Source of the DNA: Streptomyces rapamycinicus NRRL 5491
GTDB taxonomy: Bacteria > Actinomycetota > Actinomycetes > Streptomycetales > Streptomycetaceae
Direction: 5' to 3'
DNA: 64,000 nt
NCBI RefSeq assembly: GCF_024298965.1
Contig: NZ_CP085193.1
Location: forward strand, 1 to 64,000
This document shows positions 28,389-60,485 of the stretch, in pieces. Position 1 is the stretch's first letter. Each line of letters opens with the position of its first letter. Position numbers and translations under genes: made by a program. The notes beneath the pieces are model-generated. The model saw only the letters and a program-made list of their open reading frames with translations. It searched no databases and was not told the origin of the DNA.

Positions 28389-30068
28389 GCCGTCCTCCTC
28401 GGGCGCTTGCGTTCGAGTTCGGTGGCGAGACCGGCCACCGTCGGGTCGGCGAAGAACGCCTGGATGCTCAACTCGGTGTCATGCTCCGCCGCGAGGCGCG
28501 CCAGCATGCGCAGGGCCTGCACCGAATGACCGCCCAGGTGGAAGAAGTCGTCGTGGACGTCGGTCACCGCGGTGCCTAGGGCGGCGCTCCACGCGTCGGC
28601 GACCAGCTTCGCCGTCGCGGTGTGTGGCTTGCCGCCCACGGCTGTCCGGGCGGGGCGCGCCACCGGGGCGTCTCCCGGCCGGGGCGCGACCGGGAGACGA
28701 GGCAGGGGCATATCCGCTTCGGAGACTCCCGCGACGAGCAGCGCGAGGTAGTCGGAGAGCAGGGCGTCGGCGGTGCTCTTCTCGATGAGTGCCACGTTGT
28801 ATTCGATGCGGACCGTGTCAGCCGTGACTTCCAGCAACAGGTCGTCCTCACAGCCAGCGGAACTGGAGGAGGAAGCCCCCAGGGCGCCGCCCGCGGGCAC
28901 ATGGTTGAAGGCCAGTTGGTACAGGGGCGGCACCCCGGGCAGTCGTGGCACGGGCAGCAGTTCGACGAGGGTCTGGAAGGGGATGTCGTACCGATCCTCG
29001 ACATGGGTCGCCGACCGTACCCGGGCGGCCAGTTCGGCGAAGGTCGGGGCGCCGCTGACATCGACCCGAACCACCAGCATGTTGACGAACGTGCCGATCA
29101 TCGGCAGCACGTCGGCCTGGCGACGGCCTGTCACCGGCAGACCGACGACGATGTCCTCCTGTCCCGAGTGGCGGTGCAGCAGGGCCACGTAGGCGGCGAG
29201 GCAGAGCATGACGGGCTCGGTGCCGAGCCGCCGTGCCGAACCCGGCAGCGACGCGGTGACCTCCGGAGGGAGTCCGGCCCGCAGCTCGGCCCCCACGAAT
29301 GTCCGGGCCGCGGGCCTCGGGTGATCGAGCGGCAGGCGGTGGACGGGCGGGAGCCGGGCCAGCCGCGCACGCCAGTACGCGGCCAGCTCGGTTCGCCGGC
29401 GGGGCGACAGCCGGTCGCGCTCTCGCTGTGCGTAGCCGGTGTAGCTCAGCGGAAGCTCCGGCAGCTTCGGCTCCCGGCCCTGTTCGACGGCCGCGCAGAT
29501 CTCCGTGAGCTCGGCCTGCAGGTTGAACCGTGAGGCGGCGTCGTAGACGACGTGGTGGGCGGCGAACACCACCGCCCATCCGGTCTCCCCGAGCGCAAGC
29601 AGCTCCGCGCGCCACAGGGGGGCTCGCTCCAGGTCGAAGGGCCGGCGCGCCAGCTCTGTCGTGCGAGAGCGCCGGGCGTCCGCCTGCTGTGCGTCGTCCG
29701 CACCGGTCAGGTCGACGTGGCGGAGCGCCAGGTCGATCCGCGGGAATACGTACTGCGTGAGCCGGCCGTCGACGACCCACAGGGAAGTGCGCAGGGCCTC
29801 GTGGCGCTGCACCAGCAGGGCGAAGGCACGCCGCAGGTCGGCCTCGGTCACGTCGGCGTGCACGACCAGCTCATCCACGATGCGGTACGCCGACGCGTCG
29901 GGCGCCATCCGGCTGGCGAACCACACCCGCTCCTGTGCGGGGGCCGCGGGAACGGCGCGCGGCGCGGCAGCGTGAACCAGCTGCGGCTCGACGTGCGCCG
30001 CGCGCTCTGGTCCTGCCGTCATGGCGTGGTGCGGGGCGGACCCGGCCGGAGTAGGGGGCGGGCGCCGG

Positions 30069-30082
<14 letters not shown>
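28379..30082 (-). CDS. Stand-alone condensation domain plus carrier domain (C-T)
   Basis: Residues 45-455 form an NRPS condensation domain. PAAPAQERVWFASRM is the first core motif. The catalytic motif is HHVVYDAAS, with Ala in place of the usual Gly. IGTFVNMLVVRVD and YDIPFQTLVELL are later motifs. A peptidyl carrier domain follows with DDFFHLGGHSVQALRM, carrying the phosphopantetheine Ser. There is no adenylation domain. The start may be GTG 30082, overlapping the upstream stop by 14 bases, or ATG 30022. Placed after the adenylation-carrier-oxygenase gene, it could accept that unit or couple it to a partner, for instance by acylating a beta-amino group. Free C-T proteins are uncommon, so its exact role is open. 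Confidence 0.82.
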
Positions 30083-33257
<3,175 letters not shown>

Positions 33258-33326
33258 GGAGTTCCTCCTGTCGATGACCCTGCGGCAGATCGGCACCCGT
33301 GAAAGGGAATCCACCCTGAAAAGTGG

Positions 33327-53591
<20,265 letters not shown>

Positions 53592-53751
53592 AAGAACTCC
53601 TTACGGGCGGGCGCATCCGACGAAGGAAGGAGAACGACTGTGACGGGTCATCGGGCAGTCGCGATCCCGACCGGCAGCCAGGGATCCAGGCGCCAACCAA
53701 ACCGTGCATCCACTCCAACGGGTGCGATATTCCAAGGACGCGCCTGCTCAC

Positions 53752-53776
53752 GCCATCGGTAGGAGCCACAGTTACG
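53752..53776 (-). promoter_or_regulatory. Shared 25-bp element upstream of the NRPS operon (copy 4 of 6)
   Basis: In the NRPS direction it reads CGTAACTGTGGCT, two bases, TACCGATGGC. The first half is perfect and the second half is a little diverged. It lies 160 bases before the GTG start. Confidence 0.7.
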
Positions 53777-53945
53777 GCTCGCCCCCCGCGGGTCCTTCAG
53801 CCGTTCCGTCGGTCGGGTCAGCCACCGGAGGCGCTTGTGTCTCTCGCGCGCAGGGCAGGCGAAGGGGCTCTCAGCAGGAGACCCGGGCCCGCCGAGGAGG
53901 ACCCGGACGATGCCTCACCGTTGTCCGGCCGTGCGGTGGTGCAAC

Positions 53946-53970
53946 CGTAACGGCGGTCGTCACCGATGTC
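53946..53970 (+). promoter_or_regulatory. Shared 25-bp element upstream of the rightward amino-acid operon (copy 5 of 6)
   Basis: On the plus strand it reads CGTAACGGCGGTC, two bases, CACCGATGTC. It is the only copy on this strand and the most diverged, but its orientation towards the rightward operon is the same as that of the other copies to their genes. It ends 194 bases before the first start codon. Confidence 0.55.
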
Positions 53971-54164
53971 TTTGGCCGCGGGTCACCGAATGATGGCCCA
54001 TGGAAGATCGGGTATGGAGCGCCAGATCGGGCATCCCACTATTCCCAGCCGTCCAGCGAGGTCGACGAGCTCCGGCCGCCTGCTCGACGTCACCCGGCTC
54101 GCATGCGCGGGACGCCTTACACGCCTTACTTCGAGAAGTACCCTCCTCAATTCGGGAGCGACGC

Positions 54165-55151
54165 ATGAACAGGACCGACTCCAAGGAGACCGCCGCCGAT
54201 CTGGCCGCTGACGCCGCTCTCCTTGAGATCGCCGAGGGCCTCGGCCTTTCCACCCTCCTGGACCGGACCGCGCCCTTCACCCTCCACGAGGTGACGGCCA
54301 CTGCCAACGTGCCCGAGTCCGCTGCCGCCGCGTTTCTCGACGCACTGCTCTGCGCGGGACTGGTGGAACGCGGCGAGGACCCGCACTCTTTCATCCCCTG
54401 CTCCGACCTGGCCGACCGCCGGTACGCGGCCGGCTACCTCTCCTGGGCGCTCAATGCGAACCGCCCGTACGTCGACAACGCGGCGTTGTTTCTCCGTGAT
54501 CCCGCGGCGGCAGGCGCGCAGTACCAGCGGGATGGGCGCCGGGTGGCGGTCTCATCCCGCTGGATCGGGTCGTACGGCTTCTACCCCGGCGTCGTCTCGG
54601 AGATCACCAGCCGCAAACCACGGCGGATCGTGGATCTCGGCGCGGGGGCCGGCGGGCTGCTGATCCACCTGTTGACCGCCCTGCCGGACAGCACCGGACT
54701 GGCGCTGGACCTGAGTGCGGCGGCCTGCGAGGAGGCCGAACAGGCCGCCCAGCGGGCAGAGGTGGACGATCGTCTCCAGCTGGTGAACCGTTCGATCGAA
54801 TCGCTCGTCGAGGATTGCTCGCCGGTCCAGGACGCGGACGTCGTGCACGCGGGATTCGTGATGCACGACGTGGTGAGCAGACCCTACGTACTGGACGGCG
54901 TCCTGCGCACCTGCCGGGCCTCGATCTCGGACGGGGGGTGTCTCGTCGTCACCGATGCGGTGCCCTACGCCGCCGATCCGAGGGAGCGGAGCTTCAGCGC
55001 GCTCTTCACGTACCTGCACTCCAGCTCGATGGACGTACGGCTGCCGCCCGAGGAGGAATGGCGCGCCGCGTTCCGTCGGGCCGGGTTCTCCGACGTGACC
55101 AGCACACCGCTGCGGATGCCCGGCAGCCGGATGTTCGTGGCCGCCGGATAG
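54165..55151 (+). CDS. SAM-dependent methyltransferase, possibly a 2-oxo-acid C-methyltransferase
   Basis: The start is ATG 54165 with GGGAG upstream, giving 328 residues. The N-terminal 90 residues form a winged-helix dimerisation part (LLEIAEGLGLSTLLDRTAPF). The Rossmann part has RIVDLGAGAGGLLIHLLTAL for SAM and VHAGFVMHDVVSR in the position of the catalytic His-Asp pair of this class. O-methyltransferases share this fold, but so do the 2-oxo-acid beta-C-methyltransferases MppJ (mannopeptimycin) and SgvM (viridogrisein). As first gene of an operon that appears to build and aminate a 2-oxo acid, a C3-methylation is the favoured role. O-methylation of the product is the alternative. Confidence 0.8.
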   Translation: MNRTDSKETAADLAADAALLEIAEGLGLSTLLDRTAPFTLHEVTATANVPESAAAAFLDALLCAGLVERGEDPHSFIPCSDLADRRYAAGYLSWALNANRPYVDNAALFLRDPAAAGAQYQRDGRRVAVSSRWIGSYGFYPGVVSEITSRKPRRIVDLGAGAGGLLIHLLTALPDSTGLALDLSAAACEEAEQAAQRAEVDDRLQLVNRSIESLVEDCSPVQDADVVHAGFVMHDVVSRPYVLDGVLRTCRASISDGGCLVVTDAVPYAADPRERSFSALFTYLHSSSMDVRLPPEEEWRAAFRRAGFSDVTSTPLRMPGSRMFVAAG

Positions 55152-55163
55152 GACGGGAGCACT

Positions 55164-55958
55164 GTGAGGATGTCGGCCGAAGACACCGCGGCACGGGCGC
55201 GAGCACTTTACGAGGCGCGCGCGAAGCGGGTACCCATCGCGCCGTTCACCGACGCGGACCCCACTTTGGGCATGGACGACGGGTATGCCGTCCAGCGTGA
55301 ACTCGTGCACATGCTCGTCGCGGACGGCGACCGCGTCGTCGGGTACAAGGCGGGCCTCACGTCCGCGCCGATGCAGGACATGTTCAACGTCGACACGCCG
55401 GACTACGGCCCCGTGCTGGCCTCCACCGTGTACGCCGACGGGGCGACGGTGTCGTGCGGCTCGTTCATCGCGCCCAAGGTGGAGGCCGAAATCGTCTTCC
55501 GCCTCGGCGCGCCCCTCACTGGCCCTGGCATCACGCTGGAGCAGGCGCGCGGAGCCGTCGCGGAGGTCATGGCGGGGCTGGAGATCGTCGACTCCCGGAT
55601 CGAGAACTGGCGCATCAAGCTCGCCGACACCATCGCTGATCTCGCGTCCAACGGTGCCGTCGCCCTGGCCCGGCCCGCCGTCCCCACCGCGGGCTGCGAC
55701 CCCCGTCTGATCGGCATGGTGTTCTCGCGCAACGGCGAGATCGTGGCAACCGGCGCCGGCGCCGCGGCCCTGGGAGATCCGGTCACCGTCGTGGCATGGC
55801 TGGCGAACGTGCTCGGCGAGCGCGGGGTGTCCCTGGACGCCGGGCAGTTGATCATGACGGGGGCGCTGCACGCCGCGGTCCCGATGCGTCCCGGGGACAC
55901 GTTCATCGCCGAGTTCGACCGCTTGGGCTCCATCACTCTGCACGTGGACGGCCCCTAG
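55164..55958 (+). CDS. 2-keto-4-pentenoate hydratase family enzyme (MhpD/DmpE-like)
   Basis: The 264-residue protein belongs to the hydratase/decarboxylase family of meta-cleavage pathways (MhpD, DmpE, DmpH). VVGYKAGLTSAPMQDMFNVD near residue 60 and FIAPKVEAEIVFRLGAPL carry the metal-binding Glu residues, and IVDSRIENWRIKLADTIADL is typical. In catabolism it adds water to 2-hydroxypenta-2,4-dienoate to give 4-hydroxy-2-oxovalerate. In this cluster it more likely runs the reverse dehydration on the aldol product. The start is GTG 55164 with GGGAG upstream (ATG 55170 is possible), 12 bases after the methyltransferase stop. No ring-cleavage dioxygenase is present, which argues against catabolism. 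Confidence 0.88.
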   Translation: MRMSAEDTAARARALYEARAKRVPIAPFTDADPTLGMDDGYAVQRELVHMLVADGDRVVGYKAGLTSAPMQDMFNVDTPDYGPVLASTVYADGATVSCGSFIAPKVEAEIVFRLGAPLTGPGITLEQARGAVAEVMAGLEIVDSRIENWRIKLADTIADLASNGAVALARPAVPTAGCDPRLIGMVFSRNGEIVATGAGAAALGDPVTVVAWLANVLGERGVSLDAGQLIMTGALHAAVPMRPGDTFIAEFDRLGSITLHVDGP

Positions 55959-56035
55959 GCAACCGTCCTTCCGACCGGAACGCCGTACCCGGGCTCGTCA
56001 AGGCGGGTCTGCTCACAAGGAAGGGCGATACAGTC

Positions 56036-56941
56036 ATGAGTACAGCCAGGAAGAGAAGCGGACGACTATCCGCGGCGGTGCTCGGCGCCGGCCTCATCGG
56101 AGTCGACCTGGCGGCCAAGATCATGCGTTCGCGTTCCCTCGACTGCCGGCTGGTCGTGGCACGCGACGACGACACACCAGGTCTGCGGCACGCGGCCGGG
56201 CTCGGACTGCCGACCGCGACGGGCGGCGTCCAGTCCCTGGTCGACGCTCCGGACCCGTTCGACGTGGTCTTCGACGCCACCAACGCCGTGTCGCACGCCG
56301 AGCACGCGGAGCGGTTGAAGCCCCTCGGAACGATGCTCATCGATCTGACGCCGAGCAAGGTAGGGCGAATGGTTGTCCCGACGGTGAACGGGACGGACGC
56401 TCTGGACCACGGCGACATCAACATGATCAGTTGTGGCGGTCAGGCGTCGATACCGATCCTGCACGCGATCGCGCGGCAACACCGGATCGACTACGTCGAG
56501 GTGGTGACCACTGCTGCCAGTCCGAGCGTGGGCCGGTCCACCCGGCTGAATCTCGACGAGTACATCGAGACCACCCAGGACGCGGTCCGTGACTTCACCG
56601 GGGTCAAGGACGTCAAGGCGATCCTCAACGTGAGCCCCGCCAGGCCGCCGGCGACCTTCCGGGTTGCCATGTCCGTGCTGGGGGAAGAGCTGACCGCGGA
56701 ATCGGTGCGCGCGGTCGTGGCGACCGCGACGGAGCCGGTCCGGGCATTCGCCAGTGGCTTCGAGGTCACCGCGTGTGTCGTGGACGACGGGAAGGCCCTC
56801 ATCGCCATCGAGGTCACCTCATCCGGTGACCGCATCCCGCGGTACGCGGGCAACCTCGACATCATCAACTCTGCCGCGCTTCACGTCGCCGAACTGTACA
56901 CGGCGGCCCATCTCTCGACTGCCGGTGCGGTGATGTCGTGA
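56036..56941 (+). CDS. Acylating aldehyde dehydrogenase (DmpF/MhpF-like)
   Basis: The 301-residue protein is an acetaldehyde dehydrogenase of the type that pairs with 4-hydroxy-2-oxovalerate aldolase. [20 protein letters not shown] is the NAD-binding loop, the catalytic Cys is in [18 protein letters not shown], and the C-terminal [14 protein letters not shown] is conserved. In catabolism it oxidises the aldehyde to acyl-CoA. Here it could reduce an acyl thioester, probably the acyl-ACP of the next protein, to an aldehyde and pass it through the usual channel to the aldolase. A GAAGGG site lies before the ATG, and its end overlaps the aldolase start as GTGA. Confidence 0.9.
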   Translation: MSTARKRSGRLSAAVLGAGLIGVDLAAKIMRSRSLDCRLVVARDDDTPGLRHAAGLGLPTATGGVQSLVDAPDPFDVVFDATNAVSHAEHAERLKPLGTMLIDLTPSKVGRMVVPTVNGTDALDHGDINMISCGGQASIPILHAIARQHRIDYVEVVTTAASPSVGRSTRLNLDEYIETTQDAVRDFTGVKDVKAILNVSPARPPATFRVAMSVLGEELTAESVRAVVATATEPVRAFASGFEVTACVVDDGKALIAIEVTSSGDRIPRYAGNLDIINSAALHVAELYTAAHLSTAGAVMS

Positions 56942-58290
56942 TCGGGACGGCAGATGGGGAGAGCGGCGCGCGGAAGCCGGTTCTCGTCCATGATCCGACC
57001 CTGCGCGATGGACATCACGCGGTCCGCCACAACCTCGGCCCCGACCAACTGCGCGGGTACGCGGCCGCCGCGGACGCCGCGGGTATTCCGGTGGTCGAAG
57101 TGGGGCACGGCAACGGCCTGGGCGCGTCCTCCCTCCAGGCCGGCCAGGCTCGGCTCGACGACGACGAGATGCTGTCCGTCGTGAGGGAGGCTCTGCCGAA
57201 CAGCAGGATGGGCGTCTTCATGATCCCCGGATGGGGCACCGTCCAGGACCTGAAGAAGGCCATCGCCCACGGGGTCGACGTGGTGCGGATCGGCACGCAC
57301 TGCACCGAGGGGGACCTCGCCGAGCGGCATCTGGGGTTCCTCCGCGACGCCGGTGTCGAAGCGCACGGCGTTCTCCTGATGAGCCACATGGCCAGTCCTC
57401 AGCGGCTGGCGGAGGAGTGCGCCCGGCTCGTGGAGTACGGGGCGAGCGGGGTGGGGATTCTCGACTCCTCCGGTCACTTCCTCCCGGCGGACGTGGCGGA
57501 GCGTATCGGCGCCATCTGCCACACCGTCGACGTACCGGTGATGTTCCACGGGCACAACAACCTCGGCATGGCCGTCGCCAACTCGGTCGCCGCGGTCGAG
57601 GCGGGGGCGGGCATCGTGGATGCCTGCGCCCGGGGCTTCGGTGCGGGGGCCGGCAACACCCAGCTCGAGGTCCTGGTACCCGTGCTGGAGCGGATGGGAT
57701 TCGCCACGGGCATTGATCTGTACGGTCTCCTGGACGCGGCGGACATCGCCGGACGCGAGCTGATGCCCGCCCCGCCGACCATCGACTCCGTCGGTGTCGT
57801 CAGTGGCCTGTCCGGAGTGTTCTCCGGCTTCAAGAACCGGGTCCTCGACATCTCCCGGCGCGAGGGGATCGACCCGCGCGACGTCTTCTTCGAGCTGGGC
57901 GAGCGCCAAGCGGTGGCCGGCCAGGAAGACCTCATCGTGGACGTTGCACTCGCCTTGCGGGAGGAGGCCCACAGCGGTCGGCCCGGGAATCGCGCCCTTC
58001 CGATCAGGTGTGACAGCGAAAGAGGAACAGCCATGTACGAGGTGCTCAAAGGCATCCTGGTGGACGACCTCCAGATGAGGGAGGAAGACGTCGTGCCGAC
58101 GGCCGGCCGCGAGGAGGTGGGTCTCGACTCCCTCACGGCGGTGGAACTGGCGGCCCTGCTGCACAACCGGCTCGGCATCGAGATCCACGACTACGAGTTG
58201 ATGGACGCCGCCACGGTCGCGGACGTCGCGCGTCTGGTGGAGGAGCGGTTGCCGCGCGCCGAAGTCGAGGCCGCCAAGGGGCACCCCTGA
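56938..58290 (+). CDS. 4-hydroxy-2-oxovalerate aldolase (DmpG-like) fused to an acyl carrier protein
   Basis: Residues 1-350 are a DmpG/MhpE-type class II pyruvate aldolase: [11 protein letters not shown] with the catalytic Arg-Asp, the metal-binding [13 protein letters not shown] and the C-terminal [16 protein letters not shown] where the family normally ends. A linker of about 16 residues follows without a stop, then residues 366-450 are an acyl carrier protein with [15 protein letters not shown] holding the phosphopantetheine Ser. I know of no characterised aldolase-ACP fusion of this kind. The reaction would be aldol addition of pyruvate to an aldehyde derived from the carried acyl group. 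The GTG start overlaps the dehydrogenase stop, so the two partners are coupled, as in catabolic operons. A separate ACP could also be made from an internal start. Confidence 0.9.
   Translation: MIGTADGESGARKPVLVHDPTLRDGHHAVRHNLGPDQLRGYAAAADAAGIPVVEVGHGNGLGASSLQAGQARLDDDEMLSVVREALPNSRMGVFMIPGWGTVQDLKKAIAHGVDVVRIGTHCTEGDLAERHLGFLRDAGVEAHGVLLMSHMASPQRLAEECARLVEYGASGVGILDSSGHFLPADVAERIGAICHTVDVPVMFHGHNNLGMAVANSVAAVEAGAGIVDACARGFGAGAGNTQLEVLVPVLERMGFATGIDLYGLLDAADIAGRELMPAPPTIDSVGVVSGLSGVFSGFKNRVLDISRREGIDPRDVFFELGERQAVAGQEDLIVDVALALREEAHSGRPGNRALPIRCDSERGTAMYEVLKGILVDDLQMREEDVVPTAGREEVGLDSLTAVELAALLHNRLGIEIHDYELMDAATVADVARLVEERLPRAEVEAAKGHP
58033..58290 (+). CDS. Possible separate 85-residue ACP from an internal start in the aldolase gene
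   Basis: An AGAGGAA ribosome binding site sits 6-7 bases before an in-frame ATG at 58033, exactly where the ACP domain begins ([19 protein letters not shown]). Such a site in the middle of a linker would be unusual by chance. The ACP was therefore probably once a separate gene, and may still be translated on its own besides the fusion. Confidence 0.5.
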   Translation: MYEVLKGILVDDLQMREEDVVPTAGREEVGLDSLTAVELAALLHNRLGIEIHDYELMDAATVADVARLVEERLPRAEVEAAKGHP

Positions 58291-58359
58291 GTCTGTCCCG
58301 CTACTACCGGATCACCTGCCAGATCGCGACGCACTGGCCTTGCGTGCTTGGGAGCCCCT

Positions 58360-59514
58360 TTGTCCTTGCCTCGACTCCGCGCGGTCCTCGGCCGTCTCGC
58401 CGCGTACCAGCCGACCGAAGGCGTGCATGCGGCAGCGGCGCGCGCGCGGCCGCTGTCGGCGAACGAATCTCCCCACGGCCCGCTGCCAGGCCTCCTAGAG
58501 GCGATCGCGGGGGCGGCTTCGACAGTGAACCGCTACCCCGACCCGGGGTGCGGCGAGCTGACGCGTGCGATCGCGCGATCGCACGGGATCACGGAAGACA
58601 GGGTCGTGGTGGGCGCGGGGTCCATCGCACTCCTCCAGACCCTGCTGCAATCCGTCGGCGACCCCGGCTCCGAGGTCGTGTATGCCTGGCGGTCGTTCGA
58701 GCTCTACCCCATTCTCGCCGACCTCGCCGGCATGCGCTCCGTGCGGGTGCCCCTGGTCGAGGGCGCGCACGACCTCCCGGCAATGGCCGACCGGATCACC
58801 GACGCCACCAGGCTGGTCCTCATCTGCAATCCCAACAATCCGACGGGCACGGTGGCCGCCAGGGAGGAGCTGCGGAAGTTCCTGGCGCGCACCCCGCCGA
58901 CCTGCCTGGTCGCCCTCGACGAGGCGTACTACGAGTACGCGCGCGAGCCGACCGCCTCAAGTGGCCTGGAACTCGGCGAGGCGCACCCGAATCTCGTGGT
59001 GCTGCGCACGTTCTCGAAGGCGTATGGACTCGCCGGCCTCCGGGTCGGCTACCTCGTGGGTGATCCCCGCGTGGTCGAGCAGCTGCGCAAAGCCTGCCTC
59101 GTCTATGCGGTGAGCGGGGTCGCGCAGCAAGCGGCCGTGGCGGCCCTCGGGCTCGAGGACCAGTTGCTGCACCGCGTCGACGTCACGGTCACCGAACGCC
59201 GCCGAGTCCGGGACGCCTTGGTGGCCCATGGCTGGGACGTTCCGGTCAGCCACGCCAACTTCCTCTGGCTCCGGCTGGGCGACGCCTCGGCCGAGTTCGG
59301 CAGATGGTGCACGGGCAAGGGCATCGCGGTGCGGACGTTTCCGGGCGAGGGCGTACGCGTGTCGATCGGTCGCGCCGAGGACAACGACGCCTTCCTCGCC
59401 GCATCGGCCGAATGGTGCCGCCGCGAGCAACGAGTGGCCTTGATCAACTCCGCCAAGAAGGTAGGGCCCTACGAATGGCTCGCTCAGCCCGATCAGACAG
59501 GTAGGGAAGATTGA
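58360..59514 (+). CDS. HisC-like PLP-dependent aminotransferase
   Basis: The protein is a fold-type I aminotransferase of the histidinol-phosphate aminotransferase group. LSANESPHGPLPGLLEAI is the N-terminal motif. The remaining landmarks are NRYPDPGCGELTRAIA, ICNPNNPTGTV, ALDEAYYEYA and the PLP lysine in RTFSKAYGLAGLRVGYL. The start is probably TTG 58360 with GGGAG 5 bases before it; TTG 58348 is also in frame. HisC relatives often aminate non-standard 2-oxo acids in peptide clusters. In this operon it is the natural last step that turns the aldolase-derived 2-oxo acid into an amino acid for the NRPS. A role in histidine synthesis is unlikely because no other his genes are near. Confidence 0.88.
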   Translation: MSLPRLRAVLGRLAAYQPTEGVHAAAARARPLSANESPHGPLPGLLEAIAGAASTVNRYPDPGCGELTRAIARSHGITEDRVVVGAGSIALLQTLLQSVGDPGSEVVYAWRSFELYPILADLAGMRSVRVPLVEGAHDLPAMADRITDATRLVLICNPNNPTGTVAAREELRKFLARTPPTCLVALDEAYYEYAREPTASSGLELGEAHPNLVVLRTFSKAYGLAGLRVGYLVGDPRVVEQLRKACLVYAVSGVAQQAAVAALGLEDQLLHRVDVTVTERRRVRDALVAHGWDVPVSHANFLWLRLGDASAEFGRWCTGKGIAVRTFPGEGVRVSIGRAEDNDAFLAASAEWCRREQRVALINSAKKVGPYEWLAQPDQTGRED

Positions 59515-60485
59515 ATCAGAGCACTACGACGTGGCCCGTCCGGATGGTTGACGACAGTTCGCTGTCCCGCCACGTGGTCGTCGCCCCGGGCATGTGCAGT
59601 GGCGGATCACTCATCTTCGGTCAGATCGGGGACTGGACCTGGGAGTCGGTGGCGACCGCCTGCCACACCAATGTGCACGCGGCCCGCACTTCCGAGGGGC
59701 AGCCTGCGTACCTGTCCTTCTACTACTTCCATGTACGCGGCGGGCAAGTCGTCCATCCCCACGGCCTCACCTTCGGCGACGAGCTCCAGGTGACCTCCCG
59801 GGTATTCCAGTTCGGCGGCCAGTCGGTGATCACGCTCCACCGGCTCGCGCCGGCAGGGCTGGGCCTGGCCGACGCGCCGTTGGATCCCGCGGAGCTGTAC
59901 GAGCGCCCCCACCCGGACTGTCTCTACGCCGAGAACTTCAACCGCTGGATCACTCGTAGCCGCCCGACCAGCAACCGGCAGTTGTCCCAGGTCGCGCCTC
60001 CGGACTTCTCCTACAGCGACCTCCCCCGGCTGCCCAACTCCTACTCGCCGCGCACCCTCGTCGGACGCGCCCGCGAGACGGGCAGCTTCTACTCGGCGGC
60101 GCCGCCCGGCCTCGTCGCGGCCGGACCGGCCCACACGTCCGAGTACGAGCTGGACGTCGCACGGGACCTCAACGGTGCCGGGCTCGTGTACTTCGCCTCA
60201 TACTTCTCGATCTTCGACACGGCGCTGCTGCGTGTGTGGCGGTCGCTCGGCCGCGGCGACGAGCATTTCCTGCGGCGCAAGGTGGTCGACCAGAAGGTCG
60301 GGTACTTCGGCAACGCCGACCCGGGCGCGGTGTTCACCATCACGGTGCACAGGTGGCACAGCATGGCGCAGCCGCGGATCGAGATCGCCGACATGACCAT
60401 GCGTGACTCCGGCACGGGTCGTCTGCTCGCCGTCGCCGGCATCGAGATCGACGGCGACGCGCCCTACGCGGACGCGTCGCCGTGA
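59511..60485 (+). CDS. LnmK-like acyltransferase/decarboxylase (double hotdog fold)
   Basis: The 324-residue protein resembles the LnmK family in length and in segments such as VVAPGMCSGGSLIFGQIGDW, AYLSFYYFHVRG and LYAENFNRWI. LnmK of leinamycin loads methylmalonyl-CoA onto an ACP and decarboxylates it to propionyl-ACP, and a homologue works in lomaiviticin starter formation. The TTG start overlaps the aminotransferase stop (TTGA) and has AGGGAAG upstream. The only free ACP partner nearby is the one fused to the aldolase, which suggests propionyl-ACP as substrate for the dehydrogenase-aldolase pair. Assignment is from memory of the family, and the catalytic Tyr is not verified. Its end overlaps the convergent antiporter gene by 22 bases. 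Confidence 0.72.
   Translation: MNQSTTTWPVRMVDDSSLSRHVVVAPGMCSGGSLIFGQIGDWTWESVATACHTNVHAARTSEGQPAYLSFYYFHVRGGQVVHPHGLTFGDELQVTSRVFQFGGQSVITLHRLAPAGLGLADAPLDPAELYERPHPDCLYAENFNRWITRSRPTSNRQLSQVAPPDFSYSDLPRLPNSYSPRTLVGRARETGSFYSAAPPGLVAAGPAHTSEYELDVARDLNGAGLVYFASYFSIFDTALLRVWRSLGRGDEHFLRRKVVDQKVGYFGNADPGAVFTITVHRWHSMAQPRIEIADMTMRDSGTGRLLAVAGIEIDGDAPYADASP

Larger units (their letters stand above)
53592..54164. other. Divergent 573-base promoter region between the NRPS operon and the rightward operon
   Basis: It holds no gene I can support. It contains one copy of the shared 25-bp element facing the NRPS (53752-53776) and one facing the rightward operon (53946-53970), about 170 bases apart. 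It is therefore the main control point of the cluster. Confidence 0.65.
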
